Source: an uncultured Marinifilum sp.
GTDB taxonomy: Bacteria > Bacteroidota > Bacteroidia > Bacteroidales > Marinifilaceae
Direction: 5' to 3'
DNA: 64,000 bases
NCBI RefSeq assembly: GCF_963677195.1
Contig: NZ_OY781918.1
Span: 4,018,923 to 4,082,922, forward strand
Shown here: positions 53,123-62,968 of the stretch, in pieces
Layout: every line of letters starts with the position of its first letter
Position numbering within the stretch: position 1 is the first letter of the stretch
Made by a program: the position numbers and the translations under genes
Notes under the pieces: generated by a model
Told to the model about the DNA's origin: nothing
Seen by the model: only the letters and a program-made list of their open reading frames with translations
Databases searched by the model: none

Positions 53123-54619
53123 TTAGCTCTTAGTATCTTTCACAATTACATCATGAGCTCCACCTTCGATAATACTTGTAGATGAAACTAAAGTAATTTT
53201 TGCTTCGGCTTGCAACTCTGTAATGGTAGTTACTCCACAGCTACACATGGTCGATTTAATTTTACCAGTTGTAATGTCCAAATTGTCTTTTAACTTACCT
53301 GCATAAGGAACATAACTATCAACACCCTCTTCAAATTTAAGGCTGTTGTTACCCCCCATATCATATCGTTGCCAGTTTCTAGCTCTGTTGGAGCCTTCGC
53401 CCCAATATTCTTTTACGTAATTACTACCAATTAAAAGTTTTCTTGTAGGGCTCTCATCAAAACGTGCAAAATATCTTCCCATCATCAAAAAATCAGCTCC
53501 CATTGATAAGGCAAGAGTCATGTGATAATCCTGAACAATACCACCATCAGAACAAATTGGGATGTACTGTCCTGTTTTTTCATAATACTCATCACGAGCC
53601 TGTGCCACCTCAATAATTGCCGTTGCCTGTCCTCTACCAATACCTTTTTGCTCTCTTGTAATACAAATTGATCCGCCACCTACACCAACTTTAATAAAAT
53701 CGGCGCCAGCTTCGGCTAAGTATAAGAAACCATCTCTATCGACTACATTACCAGCACCTACTGCTACTTTATCCTGATAATTATCTTTAATCCATTTAAT
53801 AGAATTTTTTTGCCATTCAGAAAAACCATCAGATGAATCCAAACACAATACATCAACACCAGCATCAACCAAAGCAGGTACACGCTCTTCGTAATCACGA
53901 GTATTAATTCCAGCGCCCACAATTAGTCTTTTCTGATCGTCGAGCAATTCGTTGTGATTCACTTTGTGGTTATCGTAATCCTTACGGAATACAAAATATT
54001 TTAAGTTCTGATTTTTATCGATAATTGGAAGTGTATTTAACTTATGATCCCAAATAATATCATTGGCATCGGTTAATGATATTCCAAGCTCCCCTACTGC
54101 CAACTCAGGCAATGGTCTCATTATATCTTTAACTTTTTTATCCAGACTATCTTTGTTAATTCGATAATCGCGCCCGGTAATAATTCCAAGAAATTTACCA
54201 TTAGGACTTCCATCGGCAGTTACTCCAATTGTAGAAAATCCGGTTTTTTCTTTCAAGTTTAAAATATCACGTAAAGTTTCATCGGGAGTGATGTTAGCAC
54301 GACTTTGCACAAATCCTGCTTTATGTTTCTTCACTCTTTTTACCATTCCAGCTTGCTGCTCAATAGATTGAGATCCAAAAATAAATGAAACACCTCCTTC
54401 TTTAGCCAAAGCAATAGCCATTCCATCGTCGGATACCGATTGCATAATAGCTGACACAAAAGGAGTTTTCAAATTAATTTTTGAGCTTTGCCCTTTCTTA
54501 TATCGAACCAAAGGAGTTGTTAAATCTACCTTGTCTGGAGTACAATCGACAGTAGTTAATCCTGGTATAATTAAATACTCGTTAAATGTTCTTGAAACCT
54601 CATTAATAATTTTAGCCAT
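53123..54619 (-). CDS. guaB: IMP dehydrogenase, Tritrichomonas-type
   Basis: 498 residues. It oxidises IMP to XMP with NAD+, the committed step to GMP. Catalytic Cys319 lies in GGGSICITREQKGIGRG; two CBS domains occupy about 105-220. The sequence closely follows the protozoan Tritrichomonas foetus enzyme, from recall, including identical numbering for Cys319, Lys310 and Glu431. Those last two replace the Arg and Gln that favour mycophenolic acid binding in mammalian IMPDH, so low sensitivity is expected by inference. The protozoan gene is regarded as bacterial in origin. A 15-nt leader element shared with guaA ends at this ATG. Confidence 0.95.
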   Translation of the reverse strand: MAKIINEVSRTFNEYLIIPGLTTVDCTPDKVDLTTPLVRYKKGQSSKINLKTPFVSAIMQSVSDDGMAIALAKEGGVSFIFGSQSIEQQAGMVKRVKKHKAGFVQSRANITPDETLRDILNLKEKTGFSTIGVTADGSPNGKFLGIITGRDYRINKDSLDKKVKDIMRPLPELAVGELGISLTDANDIIWDHKLNTLPIIDKNQNLKYFVFRKDYDNHKVNHNELLDDQKRLIVGAGINTRDYEERVPALVDAGVDVLCLDSSDGFSEWQKNSIKWIKDNYQDKVAVGAGNVVDRDGFLYLAEAGADFIKVGVGGGSICITREQKGIGRGQATAIIEVAQARDEYYEKTGQYIPICSDGGIVQDYHMTLALSMGADFLMMGRYFARFDESPTRKLLIGSNYVKEYWGEGSNRARNWQRYDMGGNNSLKFEEGVDSYVPYAGKLKDNLDITTGKIKSTMCSCGVTTITELQAEAKITLVSSTSIIEGGAHDVIVKDTKS

Positions 54620-54634
54620 GGTTGTTCAGTAATT
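54620..54634 (-). promoter_or_regulatory. Leader element shared by guaB and guaA
   Basis: AATTACTGAACAACC on the minus strand, touching the guaB ATG. Identical to 30521-30535 in the guaA leader. TATTTTTG at 54665-54672 fits the -7 consensus and would start transcription upstream of the element. Confidence 0.55.
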
Positions 54635-54897
54635 ATTCAATGCTTGTTTATATAAAAAATTTCACAAAAATAATATTAATATTTGACTTAAGACCTATTT
54701 GCCTTCTCTTTTATAAATCAAATTTAAATTTTTTTCAGGTATTTCAATATTATTAGTCCACTTCTTTTTGACTCTGACTTAAGGTTTTTGTAAATTGAAT
54801 AATAAGTTAGTTCGCAAAGAATAAAATAAATTAATTCTTTTGAGCACTCTTCTTTACGTTTTTATATTGCCAATTTTATCCAATAAAAAAATAGATT

Positions 54898-55647
54898 ATG
54901 AATCTTACGCTAATTATTTTAACTGGACTTACAGTATTTTTCTTTTCAGGCATACGTATTATCTTCGAATACAAACGTGCCTTAAAATTCCGCTTTGGTA
55001 AATACATTAAAATCCTAAATCCCGGATTTCGCTGGGTTATTCCGATAATCGAAACCGTTAATATTGTCGATATTCGAGTCATTACTATTAATATAGATTC
55101 ACAGGAAGTAATGACAGAAGACAATGTTCCCTGTAGCATTGACGGGGTAGTTTTCTTCAAAATTGATGATCCGGAAAAAGCTGTTTTGGAGGTAGAAGAA
55201 TACAAGTTTGCAATTATGCAATTGGCACAAGCTGCTTTGCGCGATGTATGTGGTAAAGTAGAACTGGATACCATTTTATCGAAACGTGAAGAAATGGGAA
55301 AAAATATCAAATCTATTGTTGAAAAAGAAACCATGGAATGGGGAATTGTAATAATCGATGTAAAGATTAAAGATATTCAGTTGCCAGAAAACATGCGCAG
55401 AATGATGGCCAATCAGGCAGAAGCTGAGCGTTCAAGAAGAGCCCGTGTAATTTTAGCCTTAGCTGAAGAAGAAGCCGCACAGAATCTATTATCGGCTGGT
55501 AAACTAATTGACAAATCGCCTTCTGCCATAAAATTAAGGCTGTATCAAACCCTTGCCAATATTGCTTCAGAGAAAAACTCTACCATTTTGTTTCCATTCC
55601 CAGAAGAGGTATTGCCACGAAATACTAAGGAAGCAGAAAGCGATTAA
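54898..55647 (+). CDS. Slipin/stomatin-like SPFH-domain membrane protein
   Basis: 249 residues. N-terminal hydrophobic segment (LTLIILTGLTVFFFSGIRIIF) followed by the SPFH/band 7 domain: YKRALKFRFGKYIKILNPGFRWVIP, the TEDNVPCSIDGVVFFKI strand pair and the AQAALRDVCGK helix. A C-terminal coiled coil (MMANQAEAERSRRARVILALAEEEAA) supports oligomerisation. Stomatin-like proteins scaffold membrane microdomains, often with an NfeD partner. No nfeD gene is adjacent. Divergent from guaB. Confidence 0.92.
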   Translation: MNLTLIILTGLTVFFFSGIRIIFEYKRALKFRFGKYIKILNPGFRWVIPIIETVNIVDIRVITINIDSQEVMTEDNVPCSIDGVVFFKIDDPEKAVLEVEEYKFAIMQLAQAALRDVCGKVELDTILSKREEMGKNIKSIVEKETMEWGIVIIDVKIKDIQLPENMRRMMANQAEAERSRRARVILALAEEEAAQNLLSAGKLIDKSPSAIKLRLYQTLANIASEKNSTILFPFPEEVLPRNTKEAESD

Positions 55648-55675
55648 AAGGCTAAGAAAGCAAAAAATAAAAACA

Positions 55676-55710
55676 AAGAGTCCTCCAACAATATGCCGGA
55701 GGACTCCTCT
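55676..55710. terminator. Bidirectional terminator between slipin and GH13 genes
   Basis: GAGTCCTCC (55678-55686) and GGAGGACTC (55698-55706) form a perfect 9-bp stem with A-rich left and T-rich right flanks. Confidence 0.75.
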
Positions 55711-55726
55711 TTTCTAACTTATATTT

Positions 55727-57577
55727 CTAATTTATCTCTAAAATTAAAGCTGATTGTGCCGGAACTTCTATGAACTCTTTCAGTTTGAATGATTGATCTA
55801 AAACAATATCTTTAGCTACTGTTTTACCAGCAAGCATTTCATGAAATCTCTGAGTTTGTAACTGAATAGGTTGTGTATTCTTATTCAAAATGACCATTAC
55901 CATCCCCTTTTCAGTATATCTAAAATACGAGTAAACACCATCAAGGGGAGCATAGTGCATTACTTTTCCCTTGTGAATAGTCTCGTTATTCTTCCTCCAA
56001 TTCAACAATTTCTTTATAAATAACTGAGCTTCTTTCTCTTGCTTACTTAATCCTTTACCAGTAAATGCATTCACCTTATCTCCTTCCCAACCGCCAGGGA
56101 AATCGCTACGCAACAAACCATGATCTCCTCCAGCATCACTTTTAGCAAGAATCTCTGTACCATAGTAAATTTGAGGAATTCCACGAGTAGTAAGCGTATA
56201 CGCAATTGCCATTTTATAAAGAGCATAATCTCTGTTTACCTGATCAAAAATTCGAGCCATATCATGATTGTCCGGAAAAATTACCAAATTACCAGGGTCG
56301 GCATACAAGAAATCATTAGCCAACATTTCATATAGCTTTATCCAGCCAGTTCCCCAAGTCTCCTTTTTGGTTAATGCTTCAACCAAAGCATTTTGCAAAG
56401 GAAAATCCATTAAACTTGGCAAGTACGATAAGTATCCATCATGATTTACTTTCCCTTTTTGCCAATAAGAAACAATGGCAGGATTAGTGCTCCACTCTTC
56501 TCCAACAATATTAAAATTAGGATATTCGTTTAATATACTTTTCGACCATTCTGTTAAAAAACCTGCATCCGAATATGGATAAGTATCCACTCTAATTCCG
56601 TATAAATCGGCATACTCAATCCACCAAATTGCATTTTGGATTAAATAGGTTGACATGAACTCATTTCGCTGATTTAAATCGGGCATGGTTTTCACAAACC
56701 AAGCATCGGCAAACTGTTTCAAATCGGCTTTAGATGCATATTTGTCCTGCACGGTAGTTCTTTTATGTGAACAGCTGGTAAACTCACCCTTATTATTAAT
56801 CCAGTCTTTCGAAGGCAAATCTTTCATCCACCAATGCTCCGATCCACAATGATTTAAAATAACATCCATAATCAGACCAATACCTTTCTCTTTCGCTAAA
56901 CGAGATAGCTTTTGGTATTCTTCATTGCTTCCGTATCGCGGATCAATCTGATAATAATCGGTAGTTGAATATCCGTGATAGGAATATTCAGCCTGATTAT
57001 TCTCTAAAAGAGGATTTACCCAAATAGCTGTAAATCCCATGTCTGAGATATAATCAAGGCTATTAATCATTCCCTGAATATCACCTCCATGACGTCCATT
57101 GGAATTACTTCTGTTAGCCTGCTCCAACTGCCCATTAACATTATCGTTTTTAGTATTTCCATTTACGAATCTATCAGGTGTAATCAGGTACATTACATCA
57201 GCAGGAGTAAAGCTTACGCGATTCGCCGCCCCTTCTCTTCTAGCCTTAAGCTGATACGAATACTTAAGCTCGGTTCTCTTTCCCTTCTTAAACAGGATAT
57301 CAAAACTCCCTGCTTTCACCTCTTTTTCGATGTGCAAATCAATAAACAGATAATTGGAATTTTCTAACCTACTTACTTTTTCAATTGTAACTCCCTCGCA
57401 ATTCAATTCTGGCTTTAAATCTGAAATATTATTACCATGAACTAGCAATTGAAGATTCGGATTCTGCATTCCAGCCCACCAAAATGAAGGCTCCAGATGG
57501 TCTATTTTATACTTTGCCGAGAACCCCAAATTGGCAAACAACAAAATACTCAATAATGATATTACTAATCTTTTCAT
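55727..57577 (-). CDS. Glycoside hydrolase family 13 alpha-amylase (neopullulanase/cyclomaltodextrinase-like, SusA-type)
   Basis: 616 residues. Signal peptide (LVISLLSILLFANLGFSAKY) and an N-terminal immunoglobulin-like starch-enzyme domain (about 25-120). The TIM barrel shows the four GH13 regions: DVILNHCGSEH, GIRVDTYPY (nucleophile Asp), IVGEEWS (acid Glu) and FPDNHDMAR. A C-terminal beta domain follows. It should cleave alpha-glucans or cyclodextrins in the periplasm. No SusC/SusD or maltodextrin transporter is adjacent, so it is an isolated enzyme. A perfect inverted repeat lies 58-80 bases upstream. Confidence 0.92.
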   Translation of the reverse strand: MKRLVISLLSILLFANLGFSAKYKIDHLEPSFWWAGMQNPNLQLLVHGNNISDLKPELNCEGVTIEKVSRLENSNYLFIDLHIEKEVKAGSFDILFKKGKRTELKYSYQLKARREGAANRVSFTPADVMYLITPDRFVNGNTKNDNVNGQLEQANRSNSNGRHGGDIQGMINSLDYISDMGFTAIWVNPLLENNQAEYSYHGYSTTDYYQIDPRYGSNEEYQKLSRLAKEKGIGLIMDVILNHCGSEHWWMKDLPSKDWINNKGEFTSCSHKRTTVQDKYASKADLKQFADAWFVKTMPDLNQRNEFMSTYLIQNAIWWIEYADLYGIRVDTYPYSDAGFLTEWSKSILNEYPNFNIVGEEWSTNPAIVSYWQKGKVNHDGYLSYLPSLMDFPLQNALVEALTKKETWGTGWIKLYEMLANDFLYADPGNLVIFPDNHDMARIFDQVNRDYALYKMAIAYTLTTRGIPQIYYGTEILAKSDAGGDHGLLRSDFPGGWEGDKVNAFTGKGLSKQEKEAQLFIKKLLNWRKNNETIHKGKVMHYAPLDGVYSYFRYTEKGMVMVILNKNTQPIQLQTQRFHEMLAGKTVAKDIVLDQSFKLKEFIEVPAQSALILEIN

Positions 57578-57634
57578 ATTTAATTTGTTTTAATCTCGAT
57601 AACACTTTTCAAATTAACATTGAATACTGTAAAG

Positions 57635-57657
57635 AAATTCTGCACTAAGCAGAATTT
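57635..57657. repeat. Inverted repeat upstream of the GH13 gene
   Basis: AAATTCTGC (57635-57643) and GCAGAATTT (57649-57657), perfect 9-bp arms with a 5-base centre. It lies in the divergent gap between the GH13 and LytS genes; operator or hairpin. Confidence 0.45.
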
Positions 57658-57859
57658 TCCTCACAATAAAAGAAAGTAGATATGTTCCTGCAAATTATTT
57701 ACACAGATGTTTGAATTTTATGCACAGATTACAACAGCAGATATAAATATGCATTTGTCCTTGCTTTTAAGTTATCCGCTTCTATTATTTTGTCGTTTAT
57801 CCCTTTAAAATCAATTCCATTTAATTTTCTCTTGGAATATAATTAAAAATAACTTAAAT

Positions 57860-58951
57860 ATGTTTTTTACGATTAAAAATAAAAACATGCAGATTATTGC
57901 CTCCGACAAATCGCGTCTTGCAAAAATTATAAATAACAAGTGGGTACAACATCTCTCTTACTGGACTTTTTATTTACTCTTTTTTATGCTTACATGGGGA
58001 AGTTACGATATGAATTTTCGGAAAACAATGATGGTAGAATTAATAAGTCTACCAGCTAAAATTGTTTTAGTTTACTGGATCATCTATTATCTTTTTCCTG
58101 TTTTTTTATACAAACAATATGTTTGGAAATTTATACTATTCTTTGGTTTATCCTTGTTTATAGTAGCAGTAATAGGACGTTTTTTAGATAATTACATCAT
58201 TTTAAAATATTACCATATACAATTTAAAATATTACCAGTTTTTGATTTCATACAAATTATCAGAAATATGATTAATCTTGGAACGGTGTTGGCCATTCCA
58301 TTTATCATTAAACTGATAGAATATGTAAACCATGTACAACAAAACGAACAATTATTGCAAAGAGAAAAGCTAAAAGCCGAACTTAGCTTTTTAAAAAATC
58401 AGATTCAACCTCATTTTCTTTTCAATACCCTAAACAGCCTGTATTCTTTAATCCTAAAAAAATCAGATCAGTCTTTGGATGTTATTCTAAAACTTTCGGA
58501 ATTACTGCGTTACATGCTTTACGAAACCAACTCCACTCAGGTTGATTTACAAAAAGAAATTAACAGTATTAAAAGCTATATGGAGCTGGAAAAAATCCGT
58601 TATGGTGAAAGAATAGAGCTGAGCTTAAACATTTGGGGAAATATAGGCACCAACAAAATTGCTCCCTTGATTATTCTTCCCTTTATAGAAAATAGCTTTA
58701 AGCACAGCACCAAAGGTTTTAATGGACAAGCTTGGATTACTATTGATATTGGCATTAAAGAGAATCTATTAAAATTAAATATTGAAAATAGCCTTCCTAT
58801 ATCGAGTTCCGATCAAAAATCAATTGTTGGGGGCATTGGTTTGCAAAACGTAAAAAGGAGGTTATCTTTAATCTATCCCGAAAAACACGATTTAAAAGTG
58901 GATGTAAATGAGGAATCGTATTGTGTACATTTAAATTTAGAACTGCAATGA
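57860..58951 (+). CDS. LytS/YehU-family sensor histidine kinase
   Basis: 363 residues. Four hydrophobic segments (about 33-48, 66-82, 89-106, 137-152). A helical linker follows, then the His_kinase domain with phospho-His185 in QPHFLFNTLNSLYSL, and an ATP-binding part (PFIENSFKHS N-box, GGIGLQNVKRRL G-box). The signal is unknown, as there is no periplasmic domain of size. It overlaps the response-regulator gene by 4 bp (ATGA), so the two are a classic two-component pair. An internal ATG (M10) is a possible alternative start. Confidence 0.93.
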   Translation: MFFTIKNKNMQIIASDKSRLAKIINNKWVQHLSYWTFYLLFFMLTWGSYDMNFRKTMMVELISLPAKIVLVYWIIYYLFPVFLYKQYVWKFILFFGLSLFIVAVIGRFLDNYIILKYYHIQFKILPVFDFIQIIRNMINLGTVLAIPFIIKLIEYVNHVQQNEQLLQREKLKAELSFLKNQIQPHFLFNTLNSLYSLILKKSDQSLDVILKLSELLRYMLYETNSTQVDLQKEINSIKSYMELEKIRYGERIELSLNIWGNIGTNKIAPLIILPFIENSFKHSTKGFNGQAWITIDIGIKENLLKLNIENSLPISSSDQKSIVGGIGLQNVKRRLSLIYPEKHDLKVDVNEESYCVHLNLELQ

Positions 58952-59673
58952 AGATAAAATGTTTGATTGTTGATGATGAAGATTTGGCTATTGATGTAAT
59001 TGAAGAATACATTAACAGAATTGATTATCTGCAACTAGAAGGAAAATGTAAAAGTGCAGTTAAAGCTTTATCTGTTTTAAACTCACAACAAATCGACTTA
59101 CTCTTTTTAGACATACAAATGCCAGGTTTAACAGGAATTCAACTCTTAAGAAATCTTTCAAACCCTCCAAGCGTTATTTTCACAACTGCCTATTCGGAGT
59201 TTGCACTGGAAAGTTACGAACTGGAAGCTCTGGATTACTTGATAAAACCAATTCCTTTCGAGCGATTTATAAAAGCAGTAAACCGATATTTTAAACTTAA
59301 AAATCACAATTTTCGTATCCCAGAAAAAAAAGAAGAAAACAGGAGCGAACAGGCATTTATCTTTGTAAAATCGGAAAAAAGAATGGTGAAGGTATTTCTT
59401 CATGAAATTATATATATCGAAAGCCAAAGAAACTATGTTTCCATATTTTTAGAAAACAATCAGGAGGTGCATACCCTTAACACAATTAGTAATATTGAAG
59501 AGAAATTACCCGAAAATAATTTTCTGCGAATACACCGTTCGTTTATTGTTGCAATAAACAAAATTGTAAGCTACTCATCGGCAAATATCGAGATAAAAAA
59601 TACACAAATTCCTATAGGTCGTAACTACAAAACTATGGTTATGGATGTTTTGGAACGTAATGCGATTAAGTAG
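58948..59673 (+). CDS. LytTR-family response regulator
   Basis: 241 residues from ATG 58948, which overlaps the kinase stop; an upstream GTG inside the kinase would add nine non-conserved residues. Receiver with Asp55 in LLFLDIQMP and Lys in YLIKPI. The C-terminal LytTR DNA-binding domain has FVKSEKRMVKVFLHEIIYIESQRNYVSI and the FLRIHRSFIVAINKI segment. Such regulators bind paired 9-bp repeats. The target is not evident; the nearby GH13 and exporter genes are possible but unproven. Confidence 0.94.
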   Translation: MKIKCLIVDDEDLAIDVIEEYINRIDYLQLEGKCKSAVKALSVLNSQQIDLLFLDIQMPGLTGIQLLRNLSNPPSVIFTTAYSEFALESYELEALDYLIKPIPFERFIKAVNRYFKLKNHNFRIPEKKEENRSEQAFIFVKSEKRMVKVFLHEIIYIESQRNYVSIFLENNQEVHTLNTISNIEEKLPENNFLRIHRSFIVAINKIVSYSSANIEIKNTQIPIGRNYKTMVMDVLERNAIK

Positions 59674-59763
59674 GGGAAAATTGAAAAAGTGTTGATGAGT
59701 CGAAAGATAAAAAAAACGAATGTAGAAGATCAGTACTGCCAACCAATAGGTGACCATTGGCTA

Positions 59764-60207
59764 CTAAAACTTCTGAATTACAAAAACACCACCCAATATT
59801 AGAAATACACCAAGAATTCTTCCCCAATTAACAGGTTGGACAGGGATTCCAAACAATCCAAAATGATCTATTGCAAGGGAAAAAACTAACTGTCCTGCAA
59901 CAATTAAAGCAAAACTTAATGCTGCACCCAATCTAGGAACCAAAAATATTACCGAAGAAACATAAATTGCACCAATAAGTCCCCCCATCCAAGTATGCAA
60001 AGGAGCTGTCTTTATCGTTTGTAAAAGATTATTTGAAGGCCGTGTTATCAGCACCATAAGAATAAGGATAATACTTCCCACTATAAAATTCACCAAAGCA
60101 GCTAGTAGAGGTGCTTTTAGAAAAGATCCTAATTTGGCATTAACACTTGCCTGTATTGGCATTAAACATCCAACCAGTAAAATCAAAATCATTAGGAAAT
60201 ATCTCAT
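59764..60207 (-). CDS. DMT-superfamily (YdcZ/DUF606) small membrane transporter
   Basis: 147 residues with five hydrophobic segments. The PIQASVNAKLGSF opening, the FIVGSIILILMVLITRP segment and LGAALSFALIVAGQLVFSLAIDHFG are typical of the DUF606/YdcZ group, half-length relatives of EamA transporters. Two such units normally pair, either from two genes or as homodimers; here there is only one. Substrate unknown. It converges on the LytTR gene. Confidence 0.88.
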   Translation of the reverse strand: MRYFLMILILLVGCLMPIQASVNAKLGSFLKAPLLAALVNFIVGSIILILMVLITRPSNNLLQTIKTAPLHTWMGGLIGAIYVSSVIFLVPRLGAALSFALIVAGQLVFSLAIDHFGLFGIPVQPVNWGRILGVFLILGGVFVIQKF

Positions 60208-60377
60208 AGCTTCTATATTTATGTGCCTGCAAAAGTATATATTTTATAGGCATTCCAGTATTTTAGATACAATAAAAAGTATCCTTTAAATTTATTTTAC
60301 ACTTATCAGTAAAAAAAATAATGACCAAATTTACAATCTGATCATTATTTATCATTAACAATATAAAATATTAATCA

Positions 60378-62579
60378 TTATAAATCGAATCGATCTAAAT
60401 TCATTACTTTATTCCAGGCCGCTACAAAATCTGTAATAAATTTTTCTTTAGCATCAGCGCAAGCATACACCTCGGCAAGAGCTCTAAGTTCTGAATTTGA
60501 GCCAAAAATTAAATCAACTCTACTAGCTGTCCATTTTTTTTCTTTTGTTTTTCTGTTAAAACCTTCAAACTGCTCTTTATCTTTCGAACACACCTCCCAC
60601 TTGATATTCATATCTAAAAGGTTAACAAAAAAATCGTTAGTCAACAAGCCTGGATGCTCAGTAAGCACACCATTTTTTGAGTGATCATAATTTGTATCCA
60701 ATGCTCGCATTCCTCCAAGCAATACTGTTAATTCCGGAGCTGTTAATGTAAGTAGCTGGGCTTTATCAATTAACAACTCTTCGGTACGAACTTTATAATG
60801 TTTCTTCAGATAATTACGAAAACCATCGGCTACGGGTTCTAATACGGCAAAAGATTCCACATCTGTTTGTTCCTGAGAACAATCCATTCTTCCTGGTATA
60901 AATGGGACTTTAATCTCAAACCCTGCATCATTAGCTGCTTTTTCTATTGCCGCACATCCGGCTAAAACAATAAGGTCGGCCATTGATATTTTCTTGTCTC
61001 CAATTTGAATTTTATTGAACTCCTTTTGTATATTACCTAACACGTTTAATACTTTGCTAAGCTGAGCTGGATTATTCACCTTCCAATCTTTTTGGGGACT
61101 AAGGCATATTCTGGCTCCATTTGCGCCGCCACGTTTATCCGATCCCCGAAATGTAGAAGCCGAAGCCCATGCGGTAGAAACCATTTCCGACACACTTAAA
61201 CCCGATTTTAACACATTTTTTTTAAGACTAATAATATCATTTTCATCTATTAATTGATGATTTAGCGCCGGAACAGGATCTTGCCAAATTAATTCTTCTG
61301 CAGGAATTTCGCTTCCAAGATAGCGAGTTCTCGGTCCCATATCACGATGAGTTAACTTAAACCATGCACGAGCAAAAGCATCGGCAAATTCGAGGGGATG
61401 TTCATAAAATCGGCGCGATATTTTTTCATAAACAGGATCGAAACGCAATGACAAGTCTGTAGTTAACATTGATGGTAAATGTTTTTTCGAAGGATCGTGA
61501 GCATCAGGTACATTTTTATCGGCATTTTTTGCTACCCATTGATGTGCTCCAGCCGGACTTTTGGTAAGTTCCCATTCGTATTTAAATAAATTCTCAAAAA
61601 AGTAATAACTCCACTTTACAGGAGTTTGCGACCAGGTAACTTCTATACCACTTGTAATGGTATCTGTCCCTTTTCCTGAGCCAAATGTACTTTTCCACCC
61701 AAGTCCTTGTTCTTCTATATTCGCTGCTTCGGGTTCCGATCCTACATGAGCCGCATCGCCAGCACCATGTGTTTTACCAAAGCTGTGACCTCCAGCAATA
61801 AGGGCAACTGTTTCTTCATCATTCATGGCCATTCTCGCAAAAGTTTCACGAATATCTTTTGCTGCCTCCAGTGGATCTGGATTTCCTCCCGGCCCTTCGG
61901 GATTTACATAAATAAGTCCCATTTGCACTGCTGCCAAAGGGTTATCAAGAATTTCTTCTTTTGAATAGCGTTTATTGCCTTCTAGCCATTCGGTTTCCAT
62001 TCCCCAATAAACATCTTCCTGAGGCTCCCAAACATCTTCTCGCCCACCAGCAAAACCAAAAGTTTTAAAGCCCATCGATTCCAATGCCACATTCCCCGAC
62101 AATATCATAAGATCGGCCCAGGAAATTTTTCTTCCATATTTTTGCTTAATAGGCCAAAGTAATCTTCTTGCTTTATCAAGATTGGCATTATCGGGCCAAC
62201 TATTAAGAGGAGCAAAACGCTGCTGACCTGCTCCTGCACCTCCACGTCCATCGCCAACCCTATATGTACCGGCACTATGCCAGGCCATGCGAATAAATAA
62301 GGGACCATAATGTCCAAAATCTGCTGGCCACCAATCTTGCGAATCTTTCATAAGAGCATGCAAATCTTTCTTTACAGCTTGTAAATCGAGACTTTTAAAC
62401 TCTTCGGCATAATTAAAATCTTTTCCCATAGGATTAGATAAAGAGGAATGTTGACGCAGAATATTAAGATTTAACTGATTTGGCCACCAATCTTTATTTT
62501 TAGTTCCGGCACCAGTTATACTTTTTGCACTAGCTCCCGTTACAGGACACTTACTCATATTATCCGAATGTTTCTCCAT
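60378..62579 (-). CDS. katG: Catalase-peroxidase
   Basis: 733 residues from ATG 62579, directly before the conserved MEKHSDNMSKCPVTG opening; the first ATG 22 codons upstream gives an atypical hydrophobic extension. Distal haem site RMAWHSAGTYRVGDGRGG (Arg, Trp, His), proximal His in GGHSFGKTHGAGD, and the Met-Tyr-Trp cross-link residues expected in GLIYVNPEGP and the earlier Trp. Both KatG halves are present, so it is full length. It removes hydrogen peroxide. No OxyR or PerR gene is adjacent. Confidence 0.97.
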   Translation of the reverse strand: MEKHSDNMSKCPVTGASAKSITGAGTKNKDWWPNQLNLNILRQHSSLSNPMGKDFNYAEEFKSLDLQAVKKDLHALMKDSQDWWPADFGHYGPLFIRMAWHSAGTYRVGDGRGGAGAGQQRFAPLNSWPDNANLDKARRLLWPIKQKYGRKISWADLMILSGNVALESMGFKTFGFAGGREDVWEPQEDVYWGMETEWLEGNKRYSKEEILDNPLAAVQMGLIYVNPEGPGGNPDPLEAAKDIRETFARMAMNDEETVALIAGGHSFGKTHGAGDAAHVGSEPEAANIEEQGLGWKSTFGSGKGTDTITSGIEVTWSQTPVKWSYYFFENLFKYEWELTKSPAGAHQWVAKNADKNVPDAHDPSKKHLPSMLTTDLSLRFDPVYEKISRRFYEHPLEFADAFARAWFKLTHRDMGPRTRYLGSEIPAEELIWQDPVPALNHQLIDENDIISLKKNVLKSGLSVSEMVSTAWASASTFRGSDKRGGANGARICLSPQKDWKVNNPAQLSKVLNVLGNIQKEFNKIQIGDKKISMADLIVLAGCAAIEKAANDAGFEIKVPFIPGRMDCSQEQTDVESFAVLEPVADGFRNYLKKHYKVRTEELLIDKAQLLTLTAPELTVLLGGMRALDTNYDHSKNGVLTEHPGLLTNDFFVNLLDMNIKWEVCSKDKEQFEGFNRKTKEKKWTASRVDLIFGSNSELRALAEVYACADAKEKFITDFVAAWNKVMNLDRFDL

Positions 62580-62968
62580 AACTATTATTTTAAGATTACA
62601 CATACAATTTACAAAATATTTAGGCTTTAATAGAATAATTATCAAAGCCTTATCTACATCAAATTAAATTATATATGGCAATAGAAAAACATTAAGAGCA
62701 AATAACTAACACCTAATAAAACAAATATTAAATAATTAGTTAATACCAAACTTATTAGTACATGGTTTTCTTTATTGATATGCATCTGGATAAGTCGATT
62801 TACTGATAGTTGTCAGATAATTTTAGAAAAACATTTGTTTTATATTTAACAAAATCTATCCATAAGGTATATAAAGAAGTAGTATTTTAGGAGTTAAGAA
62901 GGTCGCAGTTTCTGTCTTACTTTTCATATTTAACTATAGACTAAGCCCTAGGTAATTTATCTTATATA
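62580..62968. other. Intergenic region upstream of katG
   Basis: 389 bases, very AT-rich. It must contain the katG promoter, but I find no perfect TAnnTTTG on the minus strand and no clear OxyR or PerR dyad. No credible frame, hairpin or repeat. Confidence 0.45.

Noticed and set aside
55727..59673. Starch-utilisation locus with its own two-component system
   Set aside because: No SusC/SusD, transporter or second glycosidase, so linkage of GH13 to LytS/LytTR is only by position.
62580..62645. Extended N-terminus for katG
   Set aside because: The extra 22 residues are hydrophobic and atypical; conserved KatG sequence starts at the ATG at 62579.
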